From Psychromarinibacter sp048262455 (GTDB taxonomy: Bacteria; Pseudomonadota; Alphaproteobacteria; Rhodobacterales; Rhodobacteraceae): DNA of 64,000 bases. The position numbers and the translations under genes are program-made. Position 1 is the stretch's first letter. Each line of letters starts with the position of its first letter. This document shows positions 33,692 through 42,122 of the stretch, one piece after another. The stretch is taken from NCBI GenBank assembly GCA_048262455.1, contig JBLXFD010000020.1, positions 1 through 64,000 on the forward strand, in the 5' to 3' direction. The notes beneath the pieces are model-generated. The model worked only from the letters and a program-made list of their open reading frames with translations, did not search any database and had not been told where the DNA came from.

Positions 33692-35611
33692 ATGATGCAG
33701 GACCAGACGGGCCGCCCGGCGCGGCATGCCGACGACAGCTTTCTCTTCAATCCCATGGCGGGCAACCCGATCGCCAGCCGCGCCGACACGATCCGCGCCC
33801 TGCGTGATCTGAGCGCGCCGCTGATGGACCATTTCTCCGACGGCTGCGGGCGGCTGCGGCTGGGCATGACCGGCGCGCATTTCAGCGAGGCCTCGGGAGA
33901 CCTCGAGGGGCTGACCCGGCCGCTCTGGGGACTGGCGCCGCTGATCGCCGGCGGCGAGCGGTTCGAGGGGATCGAGAAGTTCGTCACCGGCCTCGCCAAC
34001 GGCAGCGACCCGGAGCACCCGGATTTCTGGGGCTACCCGCTGGACTACGACCAGCGGATCGTCGAAAGCGCCGCCATCGGTTTCGCCATCGCGCTGGCGC
34101 CAGAGACCTTCTGGCAGCCGCTGCCCGAGCGTGCCAAGCAGAACCTCGGCGCCTTCCTGAAGCGCGGGCTGGCGCATACGCCGGCGGCGAACAACTGGCA
34201 CTTCTTCCACGTCTTCATCTCGCTGGGGCTGGACCGGGCGGGCGTCGACTATGACCGCTCGATCATCGAGGGGGATCTCGACTTCCTCGAAAGCCTTGCC
34301 ATGGACGAGGGCTGGTACCGCGACGGCGAGGGCCGGCGGGCGGAACACTACATTCCCTTCGCCATGCACTTCTACGGCCTGCTGCACAGCAAGCTGTCGC
34401 AGGGCCACGGCGCGCAGGACGAGGCCCGCGCGGAACGGTTCCGCCAGCGCGCGAAGGACTTCGCGCCGCAGATCCGCCGCTGGTACGCCTCGGACGGCGC
34501 GGCGCTGGTCTACGGCCGCTCGCTGACCTACCGCTTTGCCCATGCCGGGTTCTGGGGCGCGCTGGCGCTGGCGGATGTCGAGGCCCTGCCCTGGGCAGAG
34601 ATCCGCGGCTACTGGGCGCGCAACCTGCGCTACTGGACCGGCCTGCCCATCGCCGACCGCGACGGGATCCTGAACATCGGCTACGGCTACGGCAACCTGC
34701 TGATGAGCGAGGCCTACAACACCGCCGGCTCTCCCTACTGGGCCTTCAAGGCCTTCGCCCCCCTCGCCCTGCCCGAGGACCATCCCTTCTGGCAGGCGGA
34801 GGAAGCGCCCTACGTGCCCGCCGAGGGGGTCACTGCCCTGACCCAGCCCGGGATGATCCACTACGAGGAAGAGGGCAACGCCACCTGCCTGACCGGCGGG
34901 CAGGAACGCTTCCCCATGCGGCAGGCGCCAGAGAAATACTCGAAGTTCGCCTATTCCACGCGCTACGGCTTCTCGGTGGAAAACGACGGCCGGGTCTTTG
35001 CCGACGGCACCTTCGACAACATGATCGCCTTCTCCACCGACGGCCGCCACCCCCGGGTGCGCGAGGAGGAGACCGACGCGCGGATCGGCGAGGATTTCGT
35101 CTATTCGGCGTGGTCGCCCATGGAGGGGATCGAGGTGGAAAGCTGGATCATCGCCTGCGCCCCCTGGCACCTGCGGGTGCACCGGATCACCACCGACCGC
35201 GCGGTGGACACGGTGGAGGGCGGCTTTTCCATCCGCCGCACCGACACGCCGCCGGTGGACGCCCTGCCGATGATGCCGCCCGCGCGCAACAAGGGCAGCG
35301 GGATCGGCCGGTCGCCGGACGGGCGGGTGTTCATCACCACGGTCAGCGACACCTCGGTGATCGCCGACCTCTCCGGCACGCGCGAGGGGCGCATCCTGCA
35401 GGCCCATCCCAACACCAACCTGCTGTTCCCGCGTGCGTGGGTGCCGCAACTGCTGGCGCGGCTGGAGCCGGGGCAACACACCCTGTCCTGCGCGGTCTGC
35501 GCCCGCATGGTGGAGCTGGGAGACCCCGGCCCGGTACCGCAGGCCCCGACCGACACGGAACTGGACGCCATGCGCGACGGCGCGCCGCGCATTCCGGTGT
35601 GGGATGTCTGA
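33692..35611 (+). CDS. DUF2264 family protein
   Basis: 639 residues from the ATG at 33692 (a second ATG follows directly); GGAG lies about 4 bases upstream. Residues 1-370 are Trp/Tyr/His-rich with repeated helical pairs, as in an (alpha/alpha) toroid (e.g. ANNWHFFHVFISLGL, DEGWYRDGEGRRAEHYIPFAMHFY, DGAALVYGRSLTYRFA); the rest is beta-rich. This is the DUF2264 arrangement, which recalls polysaccharide lyases and unsaturated glucuronyl hydrolases, but no biochemistry is established that I know. No signal peptide, so cytoplasmic. It stands alone, flanked by a repeat block and a terminator, and probably has its own operator. Confidence 0.82.
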   Translation: MMQDQTGRPARHADDSFLFNPMAGNPIASRADTIRALRDLSAPLMDHFSDGCGRLRLGMTGAHFSEASGDLEGLTRPLWGLAPLIAGGERFEGIEKFVTGLANGSDPEHPDFWGYPLDYDQRIVESAAIGFAIALAPETFWQPLPERAKQNLGAFLKRGLAHTPAANNWHFFHVFISLGLDRAGVDYDRSIIEGDLDFLESLAMDEGWYRDGEGRRAEHYIPFAMHFYGLLHSKLSQGHGAQDEARAERFRQRAKDFAPQIRRWYASDGAALVYGRSLTYRFAHAGFWGALALADVEALPWAEIRGYWARNLRYWTGLPIADRDGILNIGYGYGNLLMSEAYNTAGSPYWAFKAFAPLALPEDHPFWQAEEAPYVPAEGVTALTQPGMIHYEEEGNATCLTGGQERFPMRQAPEKYSKFAYSTRYGFSVENDGRVFADGTFDNMIAFSTDGRHPRVREEETDARIGEDFVYSAWSPMEGIEVESWIIACAPWHLRVHRITTDRAVDTVEGGFSIRRTDTPPVDALPMMPPARNKGSGIGRSPDGRVFITTVSDTSVIADLSGTREGRILQAHPNTNLLFPRAWVPQLLARLEPGQHTLSCAVCARMVELGDPGPVPQAPTDTELDAMRDGAPRIPVWDV

Positions 35612-35616
35612 GTGAA

Positions 35617-35643
35617 AGGGCGGGCCCATCGTGGCCCGCCGTT
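35617..35643 (+). terminator. Terminator after the DUF2264 gene
   Basis: GGCGGGCC pairs with GGCCCGCC across a 6-nt loop, followed by GTTTG. It is 7 bases past the stop. Confidence 0.65.
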
Positions 35644-35697
35644 TGCCGGGGGTCTGGTTGGTCGCGTGTGGAGAAGGCACCACCGAAATTCGCGCAG

Positions 35698-36348
35698 TTA
35701 CAGCGCGTCCTGCCGACCTTCGCGCCACGTCACAACTTCGCCTGTCACCGTACTTTCGAAAATCGTCATGTCCACGTCCGGATAATACCACGCCACGATG
35801 ATGTGCGTTCGGTTCGTGACCGCTATTTGCTCGGGAGCTCCCAAGCGAGCCGTTAGGGCTGAACCATTGAACGGCATACCGACCGTCACGTTGAGCATAA
35901 CCCACCGCTGTAACTCGTCCCGCTTCGCAACGTCATCGGCCACCTGTCCTGAACCCCGCAAGGTTATAGGCACAGGATCGGCTTCGACCTTCTGGTCGAT
36001 CCCACGCGTCGACGCCGGAGCATTCTCTGCGCCCCATCGCGGGTAGAATGTTGCCACTGCTTCGTAGGCTCCCGAAGGAAGCAGTGATCCGTCTCGGGCC
36101 ACGAGCGATATGATAGCGACCGTCGACCTTTTCTCGATCGTTACCCTCTCGCTCACACCGATGTAGATATCATCGGGAGCCTGCCCCGCGAGGTCTATAC
36201 CGGTCATAATTTCAATAGGCCCATCAATGGTGGTCTCGATGGAGATCTCAACCACATTGCCGGCTTCTCGGACGTCAGTAATGGTGAGAGACTGCGCAAA
36301 TATATCTGAGGCGATGAAGAGAAGCCCGCAGGTCAATAGGTGTCGCAT
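35698..36348 (-). CDS. Secreted or lipid-free periplasmic orphan protein of low GC
   Basis: 216 residues from the ATG at 36348, after AAAGGA. A signal peptide (MRHLLTCGLLFIASDIFA) ends near residue 18. The mature part is beta-rich (SLTITDVREAGNVVEISIETT...) with no Cys, then a helix and a C-terminal segment (LGAPEQIAVTNRTHIIVAWYYPDVDMTIFES) resembling a small outer-membrane-assembly or SmpA/OmlA-like module only loosely. I do not recognise the family. The gene and about 100 bases upstream are close to 50-55% GC with codons such as ATA and TTT, far below the neighbours, so recent acquisition is likely. Confidence 0.6.
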   Translation of the reverse strand: MRHLLTCGLLFIASDIFAQSLTITDVREAGNVVEISIETTIDGPIEIMTGIDLAGQAPDDIYIGVSERVTIEKRSTVAIISLVARDGSLLPSGAYEAVATFYPRWGAENAPASTRGIDQKVEADPVPITLRGSGQVADDVAKRDELQRWVMLNVTVGMPFNGSALTARLGAPEQIAVTNRTHIIVAWYYPDVDMTIFESTVTGEVVTWREGRQDAL

Positions 36349-36558
36349 GGATATTCCTTTGTCTCCTGAAGAAAAATTGAATGATAACACCCAGAGTTCA
36401 GCCTGAACAGAACGCTTCCTAGGATCAGAAGAAACCGACAGTATTGTCTGCTTCGCGGAATCTTACCGACCAAGAAAGCCGAACGGGCGGCCCCCGCGCG
36501 GCCCGCCCCGCCTTCCGCAGCCTGGAGCAACCGCAGTGACTCTCAACCTGTCGCCGGA

Positions 36559-36580
36559 GGCGGGGTGAACCCCGCCCTAC
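36559..36580. repeat. Solitary copy of the intergenic palindrome, containing the egtD stop codon
   Basis: GGCGGGGT-GA-ACCCCGCC followed by CTAC, identical to the repeat-block palindromes but without a unit attached. Read on the minus strand, its GTAGGG edge provides the TAG stop (36577-36579) of egtD. It probably also forms the 3' hairpin of that transcript. Confidence 0.85.
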
Positions 36581-37527
36581 GCCGGCATCAGCACCGCGAC
36601 GGCGAAGCGCCGGTCCCGGTCCGTCAGCAGCCTCTCCACCTGCCAGCCGGCGGGCGCCACGAGGCGGGCGAGGCTGGCCTCGGTGAACTTGCGTGCGGCG
36701 CTGACGTGGATCGCCTCGCCCTCGGCGAAGTCGTAGCGCTCGCCGCCCAGCCGCACCGTCTGCGCGCGGGTGGAGACAAGGTCCATCTCGATCCGCGCCG
36801 CTTCCGCGTTCCAGCGCGCCCGGTAGCCGAAGGCATCCAAGTCGAAATCGGCCCCCGCCTCGGTGTTCAGCCGGCGCAGGATGTTGCCGATGAACTCCGC
36901 CGTCACCCCCTGCGCGTCGTCGTAGGCGGCCACCAGTTCGGCCGGGTCCTTGACCAGGTCGACGCCAAGGATGAACCCCTCGGCCCCCGGCCATTGCCGG
37001 GCGTGGGCCAGCAGGGCGCGCGCCAAGTCCCGTGGCAGGTTGCCGATGGTGGAGCCGGGGAAGAACCCGATCTTGGGCATTTCGTCGAGCGTGCGCGGCA
37101 GGGCGACGGGGCGGGTGAAGTCGGCCACCACTGGCTGGATCTTCAGCGCCGGGTAGCGGCGGCGCAGGTCGGCGGCGGTCTCGAACAGGAACTCGGCGGA
37201 GATGTCGATGGGCACGTAGGCGCCGAAGTGCCCGCCCGCGTCCAGCAGCGTGCGGGTCTTCACCGAGGCGCCCGAGCCGAATTCCACCAGCGCCCCGCCC
37301 GGCGGCACCAGCCCGGCCAGCCGATCCGCCTCGGTGCGCAGGATCGCGGCCTCGGTGCGGGTCGGGTAGTATTCCGGCAGCGTGGTGATCTGCTCGAACA
37401 GGACGCTGCCCCGCTGGTCGTAAAGCCACTTGGGCGCCAGCGTCTTGGACGGCTGCCGCAGCCCGCAAAGCGCGTCCTCCAGCAACGCGGTTGACTGCTC
37501 GGTGCGGGCCGATACCAACGCGTCCAT
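36577..37527 (-). CDS. egtD: EgtD, histidine N-alpha-trimethyltransferase of ergothioneine synthesis
   Basis: 316 residues. Typical features: PKWLYDQRGSVLFEQITTLPEYYPTRTEAAIL near residues 32-63, LVEFGSGASVKTRTLLDA for S-adenosylmethionine binding, YVPIDIS, FFPGSTIGNL and the C-terminal EAIHVSAARKFT, which includes residues that hold the histidine substrate. It converts histidine to hercynine in the cytosol. Its ATG overlaps the egtB stop (sequence TGATG on the minus strand), so the two are translationally coupled. The TAG stop is part of the repeat palindrome. EgtC/EgtE equivalents are not in the window. Confidence 0.93.
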   Translation of the reverse strand: MDALVSARTEQSTALLEDALCGLRQPSKTLAPKWLYDQRGSVLFEQITTLPEYYPTRTEAAILRTEADRLAGLVPPGGALVEFGSGASVKTRTLLDAGGHFGAYVPIDISAEFLFETAADLRRRYPALKIQPVVADFTRPVALPRTLDEMPKIGFFPGSTIGNLPRDLARALLAHARQWPGAEGFILGVDLVKDPAELVAAYDDAQGVTAEFIGNILRRLNTEAGADFDLDAFGYRARWNAEAARIEMDLVSTRAQTVRLGGERYDFAEGEAIHVSAARKFTEASLARLVAPAGWQVERLLTDRDRRFAVAVLMPA

Positions 37528-38789
37528 CACGCCGGGTCCCGGGCCAGCCGAAGCCCCATCATCTGCCAGCGCTGGTGCGGGTAGAAGAAGGTGCGGTAGC
37601 TGACGCGCATCTGCTCGCGCGGGGTGGCGCAGGAGCCGCCGCGCAGCACCCGCTGGTTCACCATGAACTTGCCGTTGTACTCGCCCAGCGCCCCCTCGGG
37701 CGGGCGGAAGCCGGGATAGGGCGCGAAGTCGGAGGCGGTCCACTCCCAGACGTCGCCCCAGATCCCCTGCCCCGGCATCGGCCGAAGCATCCCGATGTCG
37801 CCCGCCTCGCCCATCAGGTTGCCCTTGATCGGCACGTCGCGGAAGGCGGCCTCGTGCTCTGCCTCGGTGGGCAGCCGGGCGCCGGCCCAGCGGGCGAAGG
37901 CGTCGGCCTCGTAGTAGCTGACGTGCACCACCGGGGCGTCCAGCGCCACCGGCTGCGGGCCGCGCAGGGTGTAGGTCCACCACTCGCCGTCCTGCTGCCA
38001 CCAGTAGAGCGGATGCTCCCAGTCCTCGCGGTTGGCCACCGCCAGCCCCTCCATCAGCCAGTGCCGCGCCTCGGCGTAGCCGCCGTCCTCCATGAAGGCG
38101 ATCCATTCGCGGTTGGTGACCGGGCGGTCGGCGATCTCGTAGGGGTGCAGGTAGACCTTGTGGCGCGGGCCCTCGCAGTCGTAGGCGAAGCCCTCGCCGT
38201 CGTGGCCGATCTCGGTCAGCCCGCCGTCGTGGCGGGTGAAGGTCAGCGGCGTCTGCGAGGTCACCGGCAGCGGCTCCGGCTCGATGTAGACCGGCAGCAG
38301 CGGGTTGTGGCTGAGCCCGTGCAGCAAATCGGTCACCAGCAATTCCTGGTGCTGCATCTCGTGGTGGCACCCCAGTTCCACCAGCCCCGCGATCTCGTCC
38401 GCGTCCTCGCGCCGCCTGGTCAGCAGGGTGGCGAGGCTGTCCTCGACATGCGCCCGGTAGGCTCGCACCGCATCCCCGTCCGGCCGCGACACCAGCCCGC
38501 GCTTGTCCCGCGCGTGCCGGGGGCCGGCCTGGGTGTAGTAGGAGTTGAAGAGGAAGGCGAACCGGTCATCGGGCGAGACGTACTGCGGCACCCGGGGCTT
38601 CAGGATGAACTCCTCGAAGAACCAGGTGGTATGGGCCAGGTGCCACTTGACCGGCGAGGCATCCTCCATGCTTTGCAGCATCGTGTCCTCGGGACAGAGC
38701 GGCGCCGCCAGCGCCTCGCTGCGGGCCCGGGTGCGGGCAAACAGGTCCATCGCCTCGTTCGTCGCCAGGGGCGCCAGGGCTGTCTTCAT
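37527..38789 (-). CDS. egtB: EgtB, hercynine oxygenase (sulfoxide synthase)
   Basis: 420 residues from the second of two adjacent ATGs (38792 and 38789), with AAGGA upstream. The N-terminal DinB-like domain has the iron site: His in WHLAHTTWFFEEF and the two in HHEMQHQE; the C-terminal formylglycine-enzyme-like domain has PVTNREWIAFMEDGGY, WEWTASDFAPYPGF and RVLRGGSCATP. It joins hercynine with a cysteine or gamma-glutamylcysteine thiol using oxygen. First gene of the egtBD operon. The FGE-like domain should not be mistaken for a sulfatase-maturing enzyme. Confidence 0.93.
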   Translation of the reverse strand: MKTALAPLATNEAMDLFARTRARSEALAAPLCPEDTMLQSMEDASPVKWHLAHTTWFFEEFILKPRVPQYVSPDDRFAFLFNSYYTQAGPRHARDKRGLVSRPDGDAVRAYRAHVEDSLATLLTRRREDADEIAGLVELGCHHEMQHQELLVTDLLHGLSHNPLLPVYIEPEPLPVTSQTPLTFTRHDGGLTEIGHDGEGFAYDCEGPRHKVYLHPYEIADRPVTNREWIAFMEDGGYAEARHWLMEGLAVANREDWEHPLYWWQQDGEWWTYTLRGPQPVALDAPVVHVSYYEADAFARWAGARLPTEAEHEAAFRDVPIKGNLMGEAGDIGMLRPMPGQGIWGDVWEWTASDFAPYPGFRPPEGALGEYNGKFMVNQRVLRGGSCATPREQMRVSYRTFFYPHQRWQMMGLRLARDPA

Positions 38790-38909
38790 CATCTCGTCCT
38801 TCGCTCGGGCAATTTTTCTTGCGTCCCAGTCGAAATAGGTGAGAGCGGGGCAGTTCAAGCCGATCACGCGTGATTTGATGTGGTTGGGGGGGAGGCTGGT
38901 GTTGCGCTT

Positions 38910-39360
38910 GGCGGGGTGAACCCCGCCCTACATCTTCATTCGATCGAAGCGCTGATGCGCCCCGAACAAGCCGCAGGCGCGGGGCGAGCGCCTGCCCGTC
39001 CGGGCGGGCTGGCGCTGTGTCATCCTCGTGCAAGGCTCGTTCGGTGTGCGGATATGGTTGGGATAAAGTGCCCATGCCGGAGTGAGGCGGCGCCACCCCA
39101 CGGGCAGGCTGGCGTTGCGCTTTGGCGGGGTGAACCCCGCCCTACATCTCCATGTGAACGAAGCGCTGATGCGCCCCGAACAAGCCGAAGGCGCGGGGCG
39201 AGCGCCTGCCCGTTCCGGCGGGCTGGCGCTATGTCATCCTCGTGCGAGGCTCATTCGGTGCGCGGGCATGGCCGCGATAAAGCGCCCATGCCAGAGGTGA
39301 GATGCGCCATCCCACGGGCAGGCTCATGTCTCGCCATTGGCGGGGTGAACCCCGCCCTAC
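38910..39360. repeat. Intergenic repeat block C: two long units and a closing palindrome
   Basis: Palindromes start at 38910, 39124 and 39339, giving units of 214 and 215 bp in the orientation opposite to blocks A and B. Parts in order: palindrome, GAAGCGCTGATGCGCCCCGAACAAGC, GCGGGGCGAGCGCCTGCCCG, GGCGGGCTGGCGCT, GGGATAAAG, CCACGGGCAGGCT. The last palindrome ends 7 bases before the stop of the GntR gene. The 38790-38909 stretch holds the egtBD promoter and nothing else evident. Confidence 0.9.
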
Positions 39361-39366
39361 CCCGGC

Positions 39367-40143
39367 TCAGAATTCCAGCTCGATCCGGTCCGCGGGGACG
39401 TAGAGCGTCTGGAAGTAGAACGGCCGCTCGTCCACCAGGAAGGTGCGCGCCTGCACGCAAAGCACCGGCTCGTCCAGGGCCATACCGAACAGCGCCAGCC
39501 GGCGCGGGTCGACCTTCTCGCGCCGGATCCGGTGCCGGGCGCGGCCTGCCTTGATCTTCAGCTTCTGCTCCAGCACCTTGCGCAGGTTGGTCAGCCGCAA
39601 CTCGCTGGCGTTGATTGCCTGGGGCGGCACCAGTTCCGGGTCCAGCATCATCTCTGCCCCCACCACCACGCCGCCGGTGCCCTCGATGCGGCGGCGCAGG
39701 GACAGGTAGTAGGGCCGCTCTCCCAGGTGGGCGGTCCAGGGGCCGGCGGCGGTGCTTTGCAGCACCTCGATGTCCTGGTTCAGGATGCGGAACGGCTCTC
39801 CGCTGCCCGACAGGTACATGCGGAAGTGCCAGATCGCGGCGGAGAACTTGGTGCCCTCCGACACCCGCGTGCCGTCGCCCCGCCGCCGCTCGATCGCGCC
39901 GAGGTCCTGCACCTGCCGCAGCGCCGCTTGCGCGGTCCCGAGGCTGACCCCCAGCATCGGCGCCAGCTGGCTTTCCGGTGGCAGCCGCGCGCCCGGCGGC
40001 AGCTTGCCCGAGTTGATCGCCCAGACCAGCGCCACCCGCAGCGCGTCGCGCTTGGTGGCCCCCTGCACCAGCTCGCGGTCCATGATGTCCCGCAGGATCG
40101 CCACGAGGGCGGTGAAGTCCTCGGTCGAGGCGGTCTGGGTCAC
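39367..40143 (-). CDS. GntR-family regulator with a UTRA-like effector domain
   Basis: 258 residues with a GTG start overlapping the tctA stop (GTGA). An N-terminal extension of about 30 residues precedes the winged HTH (KRDALRVALVWAINSGKLPPGARLPPESQLAPMLGVSLGTAQAALRQVQDLGAIERRRGDGTRVS). The C-terminal domain (RPYYLSLRRRIEG...VLCVQARTFLVDERPFYFQTLYVPADRIELEF) is UTRA-like. As the last gene of the TTT operon it most likely senses the transported compound or its metabolite and represses the operon. Confidence 0.85.
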   Translation of the reverse strand: MTQTASTEDFTALVAILRDIMDRELVQGATKRDALRVALVWAINSGKLPPGARLPPESQLAPMLGVSLGTAQAALRQVQDLGAIERRRGDGTRVSEGTKFSAAIWHFRMYLSGSGEPFRILNQDIEVLQSTAAGPWTAHLGERPYYLSLRRRIEGTGGVVVGAEMMLDPELVPPQAINASELRLTNLRKVLEQKLKIKAGRARHRIRREKVDPRRLALFGMALDEPVLCVQARTFLVDERPFYFQTLYVPADRIELEF

Positions 40144-41633
40144 CTGGCGCTCCCGCTACGCATGAATCCCCGCACCATAACCCCCACGGTCAGCAGGAGG
40201 AACAGGAAGGCGACCGGCGATTGCAGCAGCTCGCCGTACTTGCCGTTGTACAGCAGCAGCGTCTGACGCAGCGAGGTCTCGAACTGGTCGCCCAGCAGGA
40301 AGCCGATCACCAGGCAGACCCGGGAATAGCCGGTGCGCATCATCGCAAGGCCGAGGCCGGCGAAGAAGAACATGATGCCCACGTCCCAGAAGGACTGCGC
40401 CGGCAGGTAGACCCCCACGATGCAGAAGGTCAGCACCGGCGGCAGGATCAGGTCGCGCGGCACCCGGGCGAAGTGGACCCAGAGGTTCACCCCCAGCCGC
40501 CCGATGGCGAAATGGATGAAGTTGGCGATGATCATCGAGGCGAACAGCGCGTAGACCAGATCGCCGTGCATGGTCAGCATGAAGGGCCCCGGCACCACCC
40601 CGTGCATCACCAGCGCGCCGATCAGCAGCGCGGCGGCGATGTTGCCGGGGATGCCCAGCGCGATGGTGGGCACCAGGTTGGCCCCCACCACGGCGCTGTT
40701 GGCGGCCTCGGTGGCGATGATGCCCTCGGGCTCTCCGGTGCCGAATTTGTCGCCGCGCGGCGAGGCCCGGCGCGCCGCCCCGTAGGACAGGAAGGCCGCC
40801 AGCGTGACCCCCAGCCCCGGCAGCATCCCCACGAAGGAGCCGATCAGCGAGGACCGCAGGATCGTGCGCCAGTAGGACAGGTACTCGCGCACCGGCAGCC
40901 GTGTCTGGGCGCCGCTGCGGGGCTGTTCCAGCGCGAAGGCCTCGCCCTGGTCCTTGCGGCTGATGTCCAGCATCTCGGCCAGCACCGAGCTCATCGCCAG
41001 GGCGCCGATGGCGATGGGGATCAGCGGCAGCCCGTCGTAGAGGTTCACCTCGTCGAAGGTCATCCGCGCGGTGCTGAGCACCGGGTCCAGCCCGATGGTG
41101 GACAGGAAGACCCCGCCGAATATAGCGATGGTGCCCTTCAGCGGCGAGTCGCCGGTGATGCTGGACAGCAGCGCGAAGGCGAAGAGGAAGACCATGGTGT
41201 ATTCCAGCGGGCCGAACTGCAGCGCCACCGCCGCGAAGGGCACCACCAGCAGGATCAGCAGCACGTCCGAGATCATGTCGCCCGTGACGGACGAGGTGAT
41301 CGCGAACTTCAGCGCCCGCTTCGCCTCGCCCCGCCGGGCCATGGGGTGCCCGTCCAGCGCCGTGGCCGCCGCTTCTGGCGTGCCGGGGGAATTGAGCAGG
41401 ATCGCCGGGATCGCCCCGCCCGATGTGCCGCCCTTGTTGACCCCCACGAGGAAGGCGATCGAGGCCAGCGGCGACATGTAGTAGGTCAGCGGGATCAGCA
41501 CCGCCATGGCGGTCACGCTGCCCAGCCCCGGGATCGCCCCGATGACAATGCCCAGCGCGATGCCGCCGGCGATGGCCAGCAGGTTGTAGAAGGTGAACGC
41601 CGCCTCGAAGGCGCCGACGATCTGGTCGATCAT
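40140..41633 (-). CDS. tctA: TTT transporter large membrane subunit (second system)
   Basis: 497 residues, about 11-12 membrane segments. Family motifs: GIALGIVIGAIPGLGSVTAMAVLIPLTYYM, DGHPMARRGEAKRALKFA, GSFVGMLPGLGVTLAAFLSYGAAR and EAANSAVVGANLVPTIALGIPGN. It pairs with TctB and the binding protein encoded upstream. Only moderately similar in the aligned signatures to the first TctA at 15.8 kb, so the two systems are not a recent duplication. Confidence 0.93.
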   Translation of the reverse strand: MIDQIVGAFEAAFTFYNLLAIAGGIALGIVIGAIPGLGSVTAMAVLIPLTYYMSPLASIAFLVGVNKGGTSGGAIPAILLNSPGTPEAAATALDGHPMARRGEAKRALKFAITSSVTGDMISDVLLILLVVPFAAVALQFGPLEYTMVFLFAFALLSSITGDSPLKGTIAIFGGVFLSTIGLDPVLSTARMTFDEVNLYDGLPLIPIAIGALAMSSVLAEMLDISRKDQGEAFALEQPRSGAQTRLPVREYLSYWRTILRSSLIGSFVGMLPGLGVTLAAFLSYGAARRASPRGDKFGTGEPEGIIATEAANSAVVGANLVPTIALGIPGNIAAALLIGALVMHGVVPGPFMLTMHGDLVYALFASMIIANFIHFAIGRLGVNLWVHFARVPRDLILPPVLTFCIVGVYLPAQSFWDVGIMFFFAGLGLAMMRTGYSRVCLVIGFLLGDQFETSLRQTLLLYNGKYGELLQSPVAFLFLLLTVGVMVRGFMRSGSAR

Positions 41634-41645
41634 GAAGGACCTCGC

Positions 41646-42122
41646 CTAGGGCAGGAAGATGTCGAAAAGCCCGGCCACCGCGTAGTACAGCGCCACCGGC
41701 AGCAGGACGGCGATCAGCGCGGGCAGCCAGAGCTTGCCGCGGTAGCGCGCCACCACCGTCAGGACCCCGGTGCCGACGATGCTGGCGACGATGAAACCGG
41801 CGTGCCGCAGCAGCAGCCACAGCGCCACCGACAGCACCCCCCAGCCCAGCAGTTCCGCCAGGGTGCGCCAGCCCTCGGCCCCCAGCCGCAGCGCGAAGCC
41901 GCCGCGGTTCACCACCACCAGGACGATGGCGCAGACCAGCACCACGCCGGCGGTCAGGTTGGGAAAGAACGAGGGGGCGACCCCGCCGCGAGAGCCTTCG
42001 CCCGGAACGTAGACCGGGATGATCCACAGCAGGGCCACGAGGCTGGCGGCCACCAGCACCAGGGCCGAGATCAGATCGAGGCGCCGCCTGGCGCCCCGAT
42101 CCTCTTCGGTGGTTTCGCTCAC
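41646..42122 (-). CDS. tctB: TTT transporter small membrane subunit (second system)
   Basis: 158 residues with a GTG start inside a GTGA overlap with the tctC stop. A basic/acidic N-terminus (EEDRGARRRLD) is followed by four membrane helices; the first loop has VAPSFFPNLTAGVVLVCAIVLV, a typical TctB pattern. Lies 12 bp upstream of tctA in the operon. Confidence 0.85.
   Translation of the reverse strand: MSETTEEDRGARRRLDLISALVLVAASLVALLWIIPVYVPGEGSRGGVAPSFFPNLTAGVVLVCAIVLVVVNRGGFALRLGAEGWRTLAELLGWGVLSVALWLLLRHAGFIVASIVGTGVLTVVARYRGKLWLPALIAVLLPVALYYAVAGLFDIFLP

Noticed and set aside
37527..38789. EgtB as the formylglycine-generating enzyme for the sulfatases
   Set aside because: It has the DinB-like iron-binding domain with HHEMQHQE and is coupled to egtD; this is the ergothioneine enzyme, not FGE.
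38880..39554. Open frames within repeat blocks (e.g. proteins rich in GRAPARSGGLALCH)
   Set aside because: The same peptide recurs wherever the repeat occurs and in several frames; it follows from DNA repetition in GC-rich sequence, with no ribosome binding sites or family match.
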